Shown here piece by piece: positions 33,890-47,200 of a stretch of 64,000 nucleotides of DNA. The translations under genes were made by a program, and so were the position numbers. Origin of the DNA: Auanema rhodensis (lineage: Eukaryota; Nematoda; Chromadorea; Rhabditida; Rhabditidae); NCBI GenBank assembly GCA_964057225.1, contig OZ059897.1, positions 12,586,001-12,650,000 of the forward strand. Reading direction: 5' to 3'. The notes beneath the pieces are model-generated. The model worked only from the letters and a program-made list of their open reading frames with translations. It made no database searches and was not told the origin of the DNA. The stretch's first letter is position 1; the number at the start of each line of letters is the position of its first letter.

Positions 33890-36800
33890 CTACATCTTCT
33901 GAAACCTCTTCCGTTGAGCAGAATCTGTTACGAAGCGCAATAGACGCTGTCTTCGAGGATCAAATTCCTTTTGCACCCGAGCTTTTTCCACAGCTTTAGC
34001 ATTACGCCATAGATATTGGACAAACAGACGCTTCTTGAAAGCTGGATTACTGTTTCGATCATCAGCAGACACCTTATCGATCATGGTTACAATACGATGG
34101 AATGAAGTGCAAGTCTTCCAGAATGAGTAGAATCGTATTACCTGTAAGAGCAGTATCATAGACAATATCTGCTCAACTCAAAGATATTAATTTCAAATTA
34201 TGCCAAAAATTAATTTGAAAACAAAAAAGTTTGAGAATAGCCCTACTTTGTATACATGAGTCAGGCAAACTTTGTTCTGAGCTTGTTTTGAGGAAGTCCC
34301 GCTAACTGATGATCGTGGTGTTGATGATGAAGAAGCAGTCGGATGATTTACCTATTTAGTAAAAAATAACTTCTTCAAGTAATAACTAATAAGATATAAT
34401 CAAGAAATAATCTACTAGAATCTAATATCTAATTTATTTTCTATTAGCTACTAGAAGGGTAAAAAGTTACTTGAAGAGTTCCACTTGCTAATTTAGCAGT
34501 TATGACTTTGCCTTTAGCTGTTATGCAGTTAACACGATGGAATTGTCGAAGATCCTCCGAGTAAAAATACTGAGAAAATGAGAAATTCATCTTATTATCT
34601 CAGTCTTATATACCTTTGTCGGTCGAGAAGTATGTCTCCACCATTGATCATCACCCAAAATGTCTCCCATTCGTACCCGTTCACCGTCAACCACAAAGCA
34701 ATAATTATCCTATAAATTTGTTTCTTTCCCAAAGAACTGATAAACAAAAAAAGGTAACAATGGTGCAGAGGTACGAATGGCTACTCTAATTCAAATTGGA
34801 AATATTTCTAAATATCAGGGAGGCCAGTGTTCAAAATTTGAATTTAAAGATTGGCCCCCTAGACAAGGATTAGTGTGCGCGGATGCAAGTGCGATTGTGA
34901 GTGCTGGTGCTGATCATGAATGCTACATACCTCAACCATAGTTGGTGGAATAGCTCCTGTCAACATGCTAGATGGTGCTGACATGAGATTTGCCAATGCG
35001 GCTTCTGTTTGTACCGTATCATGATGAACAGAATGCACGGGCATATCTTGATGAAATATCACCTGAATATAGTACTTGCATGTTTTTCAAATGCTAGAGG
35101 AAAACTAATAGAGGACTAATAACTACAGTATATCTTGGAAAATAAAGAAATATAACCCATACCGGGTCCTCTGTGTTCAGCAATGTCTCCGCCGAAAGGC
35201 CAGAATCAACAAGCTCGAAAGCACCAAGATCTAGATCGAAACCACTAGTGCTTTCCTCTTCTGATGGTATATCTACCACATGACTGAAAAGACTTCTGTA
35301 TGAACTTGAAATGTCATCGAAGTCAAGAAGAGCAGTGAAAGTGCCACATCACATTCACGAAAATAAAACCGAATAAAACCATTAAGCGAAAGAATATTTA
35401 AAAGAGTTTGGCAGTGAAAGTGAAAAAAACGAGAACTTAAAAGCTAAGTCAACCACAAAAACCCTCAAAATCACAAAAACTAATGATAGGTGCACCACAA
35501 AAACTAAGAGTTAATCACAACCTCGATTATATGTAAATTAAAATTGGAAATAGTTGTATAGATTAGAAAAAGTAGAAGACAAATACGCACAATTTCCAAT
35601 TACATATTGGAAGAAAAGAAAAAAAAACAAAAAGTCCAATGTAGTAGTAGTCCGTAGCAGTATAAATAGTACATAGGAGAAAAAGAAACGAAATACTTAA
35701 CAGCACCACACGAGGTAAACTATAAGAAGATAATGAAGTCTAGAATTTCTAGTGCTTTCCAATTATTTTAAACAAGCTTGTCGTGTAAAGAAATACCGCA
35801 CAATCACATTTTCACAGTCAAGAGGGGAAGGAAATCGCATTTGCAATAGAAGAGCCATAAGCTAAAGAGAGACGACCACGTAGCAAGATGGTTATATCCA
35901 TATATGAACAATAGGCCATAGAAGCAGAGAATGTGTTTTAACCTGTTACGCCTGGCAGTGATTAGTGCATCTTCGTGCACTTCCATGTGCAGTTGATCCT
36001 CCACTTCAAGCTCCAAAAATATGGATGGTACTTCTGGTGGAATATGTACCATTTCAGCTGGTGAATGTAATCTTATAGATGCTGGTGTATGTGTAGCAGG
36101 TGGCGATGAAATTGACGACGTCATCCGATAGAGGGATGACGTGACTTCAGCTGAGAAGATGTTCGGTTGTGCTTGCGGCAAATAATAAATAGTATCTAGT
36201 GGAGAAGTTGTTGTGGACATTGCACACGATTCCGGTGGACAGGGAGATGCAGCAAAATGTTCCGGTGGTGAAAGAAGGAAAGTAGGTGTCGTAATTGGTG
36301 ATGCCCCGAAAAGTAACGGCAATGTGTCAATGCGGAGCTCCTTTGGTCTATCCTCGATCACGTATTGGCCTCTGTTTGTTTTGAGATTTTATATTATTAT
36401 ATATGTATATATATATTATGTTATTTGTGGAAATTTAACACAAGTAATATTCAAAGTTAAAATCATCTCATGCTTAACTAATTATTTCGTTCAAACTCAA
36501 TAATGTGCTATTATGAAGTGCAATTAATGTTAACAGCATTCAGCTACTTTTTTGCTAATTTTTTGTTCAAAACTCAAAAAATTAAACTTACAAATTCAAA
36601 TCAAATTGATTAATTCAAAAAAAACAAAACAAAAAAAAACGAAAATATCGTACCTCTCATATGGTTTTTCATACTCTTCCAACATTTGAATGTATGAATC
36701 CCAATCTTCCATACATGCCAAGCCAATGGGCTGAAAAACAAATATTTTCTCTGTAGCTTTAAGCATATTCTCTTAATCTTTAATGCTTTTTTATATTCCA

Positions 36801-39800
36801 AAGTATTCTTTTATAATGTTTTCAAGTTCATTTTGTACTTGCGACAATTTGAAAAAAACATGCTAAAAGATGAAGCGAAGCCATGCTAGCAGGTATTCTA
36901 TAGAAACATGAGGAAAATAAAGTTTTACAAGCAAAAAGGAGTAAAGGTTAATTCTAGTAATTATAAGCTATTAAGCAGGAAAAAGACAGTAAGCATGTCC
37001 GGCAAACTTACGTTTCTCGGACTGACAAGCACAACAGAGGTAGGCGAGCTGATAGCAGAATCTGTTACAACAACACGAGGAGAAATGCCAGATTGGCTTT
37101 CTGACGAGCATAATCCCGAAGATTCACGAACATGATTGAACAGCGTTGGTAGATCATCACGCACTATCTGTTTTAATACCCTTGAACGTGGTGATATGTT
37201 TAGCCAATCAACATCATGCAAAGGATCGGAGAGTTTTTCCAGTCGTTCCCTCTTTTTACGTTTAAGCAATGGTTCCGGACTCTCTTCACGGCATTCCATA
37301 TGCGAAGATGGCCGTCGCTCAGGTATTGGAAAAAGCGTTGAACGAAAATTAAAGCGAGGGGTGGAACGCCGAGAGCTCCTATTTGTTCCGGATGGTGAAA
37401 CTGGCGTTGATGGGGCATCTGTAGGTAAAAAGAGGCGAGGCACATGCACTGACTCAGACGTAAGAGGCGTTCGTTCTTGTGGATAGTGTAAATCAGGAGA
37501 TGGTACACGTTGTCCAGCTAGCTGAGTTGCTCGAGGTGATTGAAAGCGTAATAAATTAGCATCTAGCAAATCCATAATATCACATTGAACAGCTAGCTTG
37601 GACAACATGAATGGCTCTGATATACGGAAGCTATCCAGCTTTTGCGAATAAAGCGGCTCAAACTCCTGGCCCTCGCAGGCTTGAAGATTGTGAAGAGATC
37701 GTTTTCTTACTGATGGAGGTGGGCAGGAGAAATGAGCAGCAGGACATGATAATATCCTACGAGATCGTCGAGCTTCCGCTGCTATAATGTCGAAAATTAT
37801 GTGAATTCATTCATATTTGAATAGAAACCTATCTCGCTATAGTCTGGGCTAGGTAAAGGAAATTCGAACTCAAAAGAAGTCACCGACGGATCCGGAGAAC
37901 GAAAGTTTTCCCAATAAGCCTGTAATTCAGCATTGTTTTGCTCATTTCAAAATAAATTCGTACTTCTCTGGCATATACAGATGGTTCTGTTGATAATGAG
38001 CAATGTTCGGAAAGGGATGGACCCGATTCATCCCATGATGCACCACGTGAAAAGTAACGATTAAACATCCTGTAATATTACAATTTTAGATAAAAAATGA
38101 AAATTTTAAAGTATAATTTCTAGAAATAAACTCACATTGATCTGGCTGACGCCGAAGAATTGCTATATATACTAGGGGTTCGGAAACTACAAGTAGATTG
38201 AATTAATTTTATAATAAAACAGCATATACCTTCTGATAGAAAGAATATTAGGAGAAGGCACTTTATCAGGTTGTGGATAAGAAATACTGCATCGGCTTTT
38301 CATAATTGTATCATCTATAGCCCATCTATAATATTATAAGTAAATATCTAATAGTCAAGAAAAATGTTTATATAAAATAGAAAACTTGTCATCTTTTGAA
38401 TAAATTTGCATTTTGAATATAATAACCAATCACTTACTCAGGTGATGGACACTTTTCTTCGAATGTATCTTCAACTAGAGGAGATTCAGGCCTGAATATC
38501 AAAATACAAGTTAATAAAGAAAAATATTTAGATACATATGTTGTTGCATTTGATGCATATACATCTGCAAAATTTCTTCTCCCTGACCCATAGCTAACCG
38601 TCGTTCTATCATCCTCTTTCGCTTCAGTAAATGCAAAAGATCCGTTCCTCGGAACTATAATCAGACATAGTTAAAAGTAGAAAATAAATTTTAAAGATTA
38701 CCTTTCGACCGAAGTAATGTATCTTTTGAATATATTGAATACCGACTAGATCAATACACATAGTTGTGACAGCTAATCCTACACCAAGATACATAAGCAT
38801 CAGAACAATGTAGCTAAAAATATTTATAAAGTATAATTATATTTTAAAAAAATTATTGTAAATATAAATCAAATTAATTCAAATACTCACTCATGATTTT
38901 CAGGAACAATATCACCAAATCCAATAGTTGTTAATGATATAAAAGCTACAAAGTATATAAAATTAAAAATAATATCTATATATGAAAATAATTTACAATA
39001 ATAAAATGCATCCATATAAGACCATCCTTCTAAAAATGAAAACAGAACACCCCCAAATGCTATATACAACTATAAAATTTTAAAATTTAATATAAGTATA
39101 TAAATATAAGAAACAAACCAATAATATTGTAAAAACCATAAGGACCGGTACTTCCGTTTTATCCATTACAAGTTCTTCCCAATCTAACGTTGACGTTGAT
39201 GATTTGTCAGATTGATCTTCACAATCTTCTAGAACAGTCAAATAAACAATAAAACTTCAAATGAATATTAAATATAATACCTTTTCTATTCCCTCGTAGC
39301 CTCTTCCAACGTGTTTTAATTACTATTTTGGCTTTTTTCATCTGTTTGTAAAGCCATATTGTACATTCAGATAGAAATTTACCCAAATCTAAGATTATCA
39401 TGTTATTGAATAAAATATGTCATATATTTTACCTCCAATAGTGATGATAGCTAATGGTGCACCAAACAATGCGAATACAACACATGCTATACGTCCAGAA
39501 GATGTAGCTGGGACAATGTTACCGTAACCTAAACAAAATAACATTACTTCAAATATGTTTTGTATATTATTTTCGTCTAGTTATTTTTCTTATATTTTTT
39601 CATCGATTTTTTTCTTAAAACATCCCAAAATCATGAATGTTGCGACGTCTTTAAATATATGGTCAGTCATATCTATCTCATGCTTTTCATGTCCTTTTTT
39701 ATGATGTCATTTACTTGTCTTCACAAGCACATTTAATATTAACAAGTTGTGACGTCATCAAAGACATTGATCTATGATATGACTTTTTCACAAAATGTTG

Positions 39801-41025
39801 AAACGAAAAAAAAAAGAAAGAAAGAGTACAAAAACAATATGAAACAAAAAGAAGAGATAGTCGTGAGATTTATATATAAAGTATATGCAACAAGCGCTTA
39901 CCAATTGTTGCCATTGTTGTAGCAGCAAAGAATAAAGCACTACTAGCAGTCCACATCTTTTCTCCTTTATCAGCTCTTGATTTTGTATTCCTAAAATCAT
40001 TTTTCACAATTCAATTAAATATTCTTTAGATTATATCTAATTTACCTATGTCGTTTTGTTCTATCTGGATCATCCTTATCAGCTGAAGTCAATTGAAGAT
40101 TTGATACCCGAACATCCGGATACCTACAAAATAAATCTCAATTAGCCCAATGTATTGGAAACGATAACCAACCGGACATATTGTTCTTTGAAAGCTTTAT
40201 AAATTTTATCATTGAACCTATATAATTCTTCTTCTAATGAGTCTTTCCATACCCGTTTGGATTGATCGCGACCTTAAAAATTATTTTCCATATTCATGGC
40301 AGTAACTTACGTTTTACAAGATCAAGCATACGCATTCTCATATCGCCTATATTGTTTTTTCCTATTGTTTTCAACTGAAATACTCATATAACTATAAGAT
40401 AATGAGTAATTATAATAATGATACAACCGGTTTATTTGATTGAAAATATAGAAATAACTTTTTTCTTTAACGACTTTGTTACGCTATGATTTATGCTAAT
40501 TTTAATTATTTCTTTTGCAAATAAAAAATAAAAAAATATACTTATATCATTTAATTAAAAAATAAATGATGTTTTATATTTAAATGGAATTCCCATGGGA
40601 ACTGTTTTCGACATTAACAGACATATGTTAATCGACTCATGGAATGAGTTTCGGAATAAATTTAGCCTAGAAAATTGAGAGATGGATGACAAAACATCGA
40701 CAAAGTGAGCAACAAAGTTGGTTTAGAAATTATTTTTTATATTTTAAAGGTTTGAAGCTTCTAAAAAGTACTTACACGATCTTCATTTGGCGATTCCAAT
40801 CTATAGAATATATAAGCACCAATAACTGCATAGAGACAAACGACTGCCACAAGGGCTACGTGAGGAAATACAAGTTTAATATACTAAATTTAAAGTTTTC
40901 ATATTTTCAAACTGTAAGAATATTCTTATTTCACAAACTTTTTTTATTCGGCTTTGTGTCGAAGAGTTGACGGTGTCGGTTGTTGTCTCCAGCAAGCCCT
41001 CTATTTCTTTTAACTGTTCCTCCAT
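33890..41025 (-). CDS. Two-pore-domain (TWK/K2P) potassium channel with about 825-aa tail
   Basis: 27 exons from ATG at 41025 to TAG at 33890, every junction in frame, 1225 aa. First exons: 40939-41025, 40776-40883, 40311-40374, 40173-40272, 40046-40123, 39902-39990, 39433-39528, 39281-39388, 39119-39228, 38997-39069, 38891-38945, 38702-38813, 38536-38654. TM1 ends GAYIFYRLE; filter 1 is TIGYG (about 174-178); then ALFGAPLAIITIGDLGKF; filter 2 is TIGFG (311-315); TM4 is YLGVGLAVTTMCIDLVG followed by YFGRK. Residues 400 on are encoded by 38438-38491, 38230-38325, 38136-38186, 37964-38069, 37829-37919, 37012-37781, 36654-36730, 35943-36371, 35163-35283, 34931-35062, 34614-34709, 34471-34569, 34247-34351 and 33890-34141. 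That part is Ser/Pro-rich, then an unrecognised domain (about 1043-1200). K2Ps are usually much shorter, so the tail could be a separate gene; in-frame phases argue for one. Confidence 0.82.
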
Positions 41026-41115
41026 TCCATTTGTTTCTGAGTTCGGTTGGCCACGTACTTCTACTGTAATAACAATGTTTTTATATATTAAAATATAAAA
41101 TTCAAAAGTTCAGAC

Positions 41116-41161
41116 CTTATGATCGCTAATTGTCTCCGTTCTCACAATAGACACATTGGTC
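41116..41161 (-). other. Probable 5' untranslated exon of the K2P gene
   Basis: 46 nt on the - strand between CATTCAG and a GTCTGA donor, followed by the acceptor before 41063. In the frame needed to extend the K2P protein it contains stops, so translation is taken to start at 41025. Confidence 0.4.
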
Positions 41162-42447
41162 CTGAATGAAAGAAACTGGTGGTAAGATTTGAACACAACA
41201 GCTATGATACTGAAGTTAAAAAAAATCAATGTCAATTAATAATTAAAAAGTAATAAAGTGAAGTTCAAATAACATAATAAGGCATTTAAAAAATAAACTA
41301 ATGCATTTAAAAGTATTGAAGAAAACACAAAACAAAACAAAAACAAAGAAAACGTATCCAGCATGTAGATTTTTGTAGTAATTCGGATAAAAATGAAAAA
41401 ATAAATTGAGATTTATAGTAAGTAAAGCTATATCTCATTATAATTCTGGATAATGTGATATATTAGGCTTTTTAACGTAGTTTTAGAAATATTCTACAGT
41501 TGTAACAGTTGATGAAAACGAAAAAAATGAAAAGAGAGGGACAGAGAGAAAGAGCAAGAGAGGTGCGGAGAAGGGAGTAGTGGAGGATCGAGAGAAAAAA
41601 CCATGGAGGGAGAAAAAGAGATGAATATAGAGAGAACACAAGTGAGTTGCGATGTGAATATCTCAGATCAAACAACAAAGGAAATTAAGAATGCACGAAG
41701 AGTGTGTAATAGAATGTATGGACAAGCCTTGGACTGGGTGAGAGGGAGGAAAAATGAGAGAAGATAGCCATATATGTCAGGAGAAAGTAAGCTTTTCAAT
41801 GGCTAGTGGTGTGGTCCAACTATCAGCCCCCTCTCCTTGTATCATTTTGTGAAAGAAGAACACATTCTTAATTCACATCTCTTCTTCGTATCTGCTCATA
41901 TAAAAATAAAACAAAAAGGATTGTAAACAAAATGACAAAAACTTAAGAGCGAGTTGAAAGAAAGCTAAATTCAAAAAAATATGGTCAAGTCGAGCTCAAG
42001 AAATATAAAAACATGAAGCCTACTAGAATCCTTGGAAATTATAAATATTGTAGAATTCTCGTAGTTAATGAGGATTTTTGGATTTAAAAATCAATTGATC
42101 ATGCTTATTCATACGAGAATTTTGAATGAAGAATAAGAAGATCAACTATACATGCATATAATTAAGAAAAGCATAAGTCAAACTTTCATCAACGATGTAA
42201 TAAAAGTCCAAAGAAGTCTTAGATGAGCGAATATATATACATACATAAATAAAAATCTCAAAAAATTTGTAGAAAAGCTAAAGATAAATTAACATTTTTA
42301 CCATATTTCTTGAATAATTATAATTCATCATTTCTGAAAATGAGGTAAATGACATGAACTTAAGGGTAGAATAAGTTTATATTTATCATAATTTCAAATA
42401 ATTTATACAATTGCATACACTAAAACTGTTGAAATATGTTGAAACGT

Positions 42448-42672
42448 ACAACAGGCTGTAGAAGATATCTCATTTCTCATTTTCATTTTACATACACTTT
42501 ATGGTGAGTTTCCGAAAGATTTAGGGGCTATCTGTCATAGTGATTAGAGCATAAGGCTATATTGGCTCTCCATATATGTACATACATCGATAGATATACA
42601 TATGTATATACATAAATATTTCTATATTTTCATATATAAGGAAAGAGAAACAACAGGCTGTAGAAGATATCT
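42448..42672 (+). repeat. Two direct copies of a 23-nt element, 202 nt apart
   Basis: The 23-nt sequence starting ACAACAGGCTGTAGAAG and ending ATATCT occurs at 42448-42470 and 42650-42672 without mismatch. Flanks differ. There is no coding sense. It lies in the long region upstream of the K2P gene. Confidence 0.85.
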
Positions 42673-43865
42673 TCCCTATTTGTTGCCATTCTCTCCCACT
42701 TTGTCTATCTTTTACTCTCTGTCGTTCACTCTCTCTCTCTAAAATGAATATTTAGGTTCGCCAATGACAACCACATGGAACTTTAGGGTTTTCTCCATCC
42801 TTTACATCGATGTTCCTAAGCTATAAAACGAAGTAATTTATCTGTCTCTAATAAGAAAGAACGAAAGATAGGGTGAGGGTAGATACGAGAACGAATGAAG
42901 CAGAAAGGGTAAAAGTGAATGAAGAAAACATGATTGAAATTAAAAATTTGACTCATCTCTTCAAAACGTCGTACTTACTCAAAGGAATATTGAACAATTT
43001 TCAAAAATTTCGATAGGAGTTCAAAAGAACTAAAATCAAACAAAAAAAGGGGCTTTATGATCCATCAAATAAAGAATTATTGATCGTTCAGAACCATGTA
43101 ACATAAGTTATAACTAAGACAAATTGCAAAGCGATAAGAAGTGAACTGCTTAAAAGAATTTTGAACAAATGCAGAAAAACAATGTTGAAATGAAAAATTA
43201 AGAAAAAGTTCATTTTGCTTATAACATGTATTTATTCAAAATGTAAGAAGATAAAAGTTCGGAGCAAAGACCTCGTGGAAGCAAAGTAAATTGAAATATA
43301 ACCTCATCTTCATTTGAAAAGCTCCAAGTAAAGAGTTTATTTCGAAGGGTTATATGCATAAAAATTCTTAATTCCCAAGTGATTCAGCTTTGTGGAAGGA
43401 CTAAAACCGTCTTTTTCTCTTATTCTCTTAGAATCCTCTTCTCAACATAGTTATTTCACTTTTTAAGCATTCTCCAACTGAGATGTTCTTTTTTCATGTC
43501 AAAAAAACTTATTGAAAGGCTTAAAACTTGGAACTAAAACTTAAAAAATTAAAATATATTTAGTATATTATTGTTATGAATACTGCAGTGATTTCAATGA
43601 CGCCTGCATGCATTTTTTTAATCCACATAAATCGCTTTCATGCTGCATCTTAGGCAACTCAAAAACAAATTCAAAACATCTTCTTTTGTTTGTTTTTTGT
43701 TGAAAAACTAATAAAAACAAATCGCAAAAATTTGTCCTAGATCATAATAAAATTAAAAAATTACTTTTTTTACTTCCTCATACTAAGCAAAAACGTAATG
43801 AGTGTGATCCAAATAATACAATAATAACATTAACAAAATAAAATAATATGTATATATATATATGA

Positions 43866-43985
43866 AGCTCAACAGACGGTTCGGGAGCTTGGCTCGACGG
43901 TTTCGGAACACCCCCCCCCCCCAAACTCGTCTGATCTAGCTCCAACAGATTACCATCTGTTCCGATCAATGGAGCATAGTTTAAG
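43866..43985 (-). other. GC-rich island with open frame and C12 run
   Basis: The - strand frame reads GNLLELDQTSLGGGGVPKPS and SSQAPEPSVEL without a stop, crossing twelve consecutive C on the + strand (43911-43922). AACAGAT and ATCTGTT near 43946-43963 form a short inverted repeat. It could be an upstream exon or a regulatory island; no start codon or clear splice sites were found. Confidence 0.25.
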
Positions 43986-44197
43986 TTGAATTTTAAAATT
44001 TTTTTTGCATCTAAAAGTAAAGTATTTTTCAGAAACAGAATCCGAAACCTGAACGAAAGATGGGGAGAAGGACATCGAGAATGAAGGGAAATATAGTATA
44101 TAATAAATTTTTTGCAAATTTCATACTTTCTTTTTAATTTTCATAGTACTATAGGGGGGAACGAGTAAAAAATTCGAGACCTAATACATATATATAT

Positions 44198-44205
44198 GGA
44201 GAGAG

Positions 44206-44247
<42 letters not shown>
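44198..44247 (+). repeat. (GA)n microsatellite
   Basis: About 50 nt of GA dinucleotide repeat with one ATTG interruption near its 5' end. Confidence 0.9.
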
Positions 44248-44249
<2 letters not shown>

Positions 44250-47200
44250 TTATTATAATCTACGAAACAAAATACTCTCTAGTCCACAAAAATAGAAGGC
44301 TGATGATTTTAGAGCTTAGCTTTAGAATATGAACAATGGGTTCAGAGGAAACTAAACATACTTTCGAGGACAAAAAAAGTCTCTGAATAAAATTGGGTAA
44401 CCGCATATTGGAAACACTTGTGAGTAGTCGGACCGAAATTCCGATGTATGTATATGCCATTATAGATTTCCCATGATGTTGACAAATGAAGTTGCTTGAG
44501 AGAAATGCGAAAAAAGTGAAAGTTTTCTTAAGAGAGGTCCATCAATTCGAACCAAAAAGGACACAGGAGCAGAGGGGCGGGACAAGAAGCCACGAGCATA
44601 AGACGAAAGGAGAAAGCAACTAGAAACGGCCGGAAAACGGGCGGCCGGACACAAAGCTGAGAAGATTTATTTTCCACATTTGGATCGTCTGACGAAGGAT
44701 ATATTGTTCAAAGCCAATTCATTTAAGCAATAACAACGTAGAAAATCTGTGAAGATAAAGATGGGAGCTGAAGTAGGTATGATTGCCTAGTATAAATATT
44801 TTTCACTATATTGTTGTACAAGTTATACACACGGTTGAACAAGAAAAAGGGAAAAGATATCGATAGCAGATGGCTGAGGATGATGAAGAAGCTAAGGGGG
44901 TAGAGCCTGATGGAAGAGAGAGAGAAAACAAAAGAGAGAGAGAGGCAAAAGCTGAAAACGAAATACTGAAAGCCATATAAAGTGTGTTGGAAAGAAAGAA
45001 ATAGACAAAGAGATGAGCTAATTGGATTTGTGGGTTTTCATTTCTGGTCCGGGTACCCATCAGCCGCTCTTTCGCAACTCACATACTACACCCTACTGTG
45101 CTCATATGATATGAGCCACGCTGTTGCTGTTCGCCCTCCCTTTCAAATTAGAACGTTTATGTTTCGATTTTTGATTCCTTCATTCAAATATAACTAAGAG
45201 AGACAAATAATATACTTGAAGTTGAAAAAAAGAGAATAATAGCATGAAGATAATAGTTTTCTTTTGGTCAAAAACTTTATCTAAGTATTTTGGTTGATTG
45301 GGATATGATTATGGTGTTGAAAATATATGCTTGTTCTAACAAGTCTAACGACATCTAGAATATATTCAACCAAATTTGGCAACATCCATTTTATGAAATC
45401 AAAATCAGACAATCGAGAAGGGATAAAAAAGAAAAAAATCACAAAAATATATAAAAATAATGTACAGCCTATTATTAAAAATTTATATTTGTGTAATCAA
45501 TTTTTAAATATTTAAAATAAAATAAAAGGATCTATCTAACTGTTATAAGATCACTTACAAAAAAAATCTTTTAAGTAGAATCAGAATGCATATAATAAAA
45601 TTTGAATAGTAGAATAATATGAATACGAATTCGTTAAGTATTTTAGGAAGTATGGATATATCTTTCATTCAGCTGATGCCATTCCAAGAAGACGTCAAAT
45701 CGAACAAGAGAGAAACAGAGTTAGAAAAGGCAGCTTTACCAGAAGGGGTAAGCAGAGTAACGAGATTGGGAATGGATAGCTTGAAATAATTTCGTTTTGT
45801 TTCTCTTCGTCTCCCTCTCCCCTCTCCTCTGGTTTGCTGACTTACTGGAACTCAACTCCTGGAGCACAGCACCAACCTAGTTTACGGGGTCTTCGGCCAT
45901 TTGGTTGTCATTTCCGTCAGAATTTGTGAACTGAGCTCGATTGAGAACGTAAAGGTTGAGGAGCGTCAAAGATCGCCAATGAACAGAATTAGAAAATCGG
46001 AAAAATAATGGAGCATATGACGAATGAGAAATAAAGCGGAATGACTACATAAGAGAGTGAAAGTAAAGCACAACTCATTTCATGAGAGTTTGAAAACAAA
46101 TAAATAAAAGTCAAAACGATTCCAAATGTTTTAATTAGAATGTAATAAAACAAATAGTTGAAAGAGATCGCAAAAGAAGTCATGAACTTATGCCTTATAA
46201 GCTTATATTCTCAGTCTTGCTTGTACTCAATGTATTTATTCACGCATGTGTGGTTTACTAATTTAGTCCAAAGCATTGCACAACTTCATTGTCTTCATTA
46301 AGAACCGTATATTTCTTGTAGTTTTTTTTCCGAATTAAAAAAAAAATATCGATATTGATATTGATATAAAAATTAAAATTGAAATATATATTATTTGAAA
46401 CTATATGAAAATTCATATAAAATAATCTTTTGTATCGAAAAATCTATCTGAATTTATCAGGAGCCAGGAGTCTCTAGTTAAAGAGAAATCCCTAAACTCA
46501 TACATAGCTTCATTTGCTTTGAACAGCCTCAGAGGTTCTCTTGAAAGGCCTTTTATAGGCTGGCACTCACTCACTGATTACTGGGGATTCGGGAAATGGA
46601 CATTTAAATCGGCACAATGTTGAGGCTCTGCTCAGAATCCGTCCGAATACTGGTCGAAGCTATTTTCTATCAGCTTTCAACTTTCAAACCGATTTCACAT
46701 ATAGAGCCATTTCCTTCTCTCTCTTCTAAACAGACCTATCCTTCTGATGCAACTGCAATGCAACTGTGGTCATCATTGATCGACAATTTCAAGCTGTCAC
46801 GATGCCGGAGATGGAAGAACATTGCTAGAGAGTTAAGGAAAAAAATTGAAAAAGTTCAAATGAGAAAAACTGTCGATATCGAACGAAAAAAAGGAAAAAT
46901 ATGATGTCCATGATTGGCATTTTGAAGAGGAAAATAAGGTTTTTTCTTTCAAAAATTGATGGATATGTTCTACAGAAGTGCTTGTCTTTTTCTTCATATT
47001 GTAAAAAAATCTTAAATGTTATTAATAATATCAAAACTAAAAAATGAGCATTCATTAATAATAAAAAATAATAATAAGGTAAAAATAGGTTAAACATAGG
47101 TTAAATCGGGGTTGAATATGGATACATAACATAATATACTAGAAAAGTTCTTGAGACTTTGAAGAGATTTTTAAAGGTAAAACCACGAAAAGTCTTTCTT

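Noticed and set aside
36213-37486. + strand frames of 96 and 116 aa
   Set aside because: They lie opposite exons 35943-36371 and 37012-37781 of the K2P tail, which have phased junctions; these are shadows.
44530-44560. - strand GGTTCGAATTG resembling a tRNA B box
   Set aside because: No A box, cloverleaf or matching acceptor stem around it. No tRNA or rRNA was recognised in the window by eye.
46617-46904. 95-aa + strand ORF starting MLRLCSES
   Set aside because: One of the longer intergenic frames, but no domain, no signal peptide and no splice context; likely chance within a GC-richer island.
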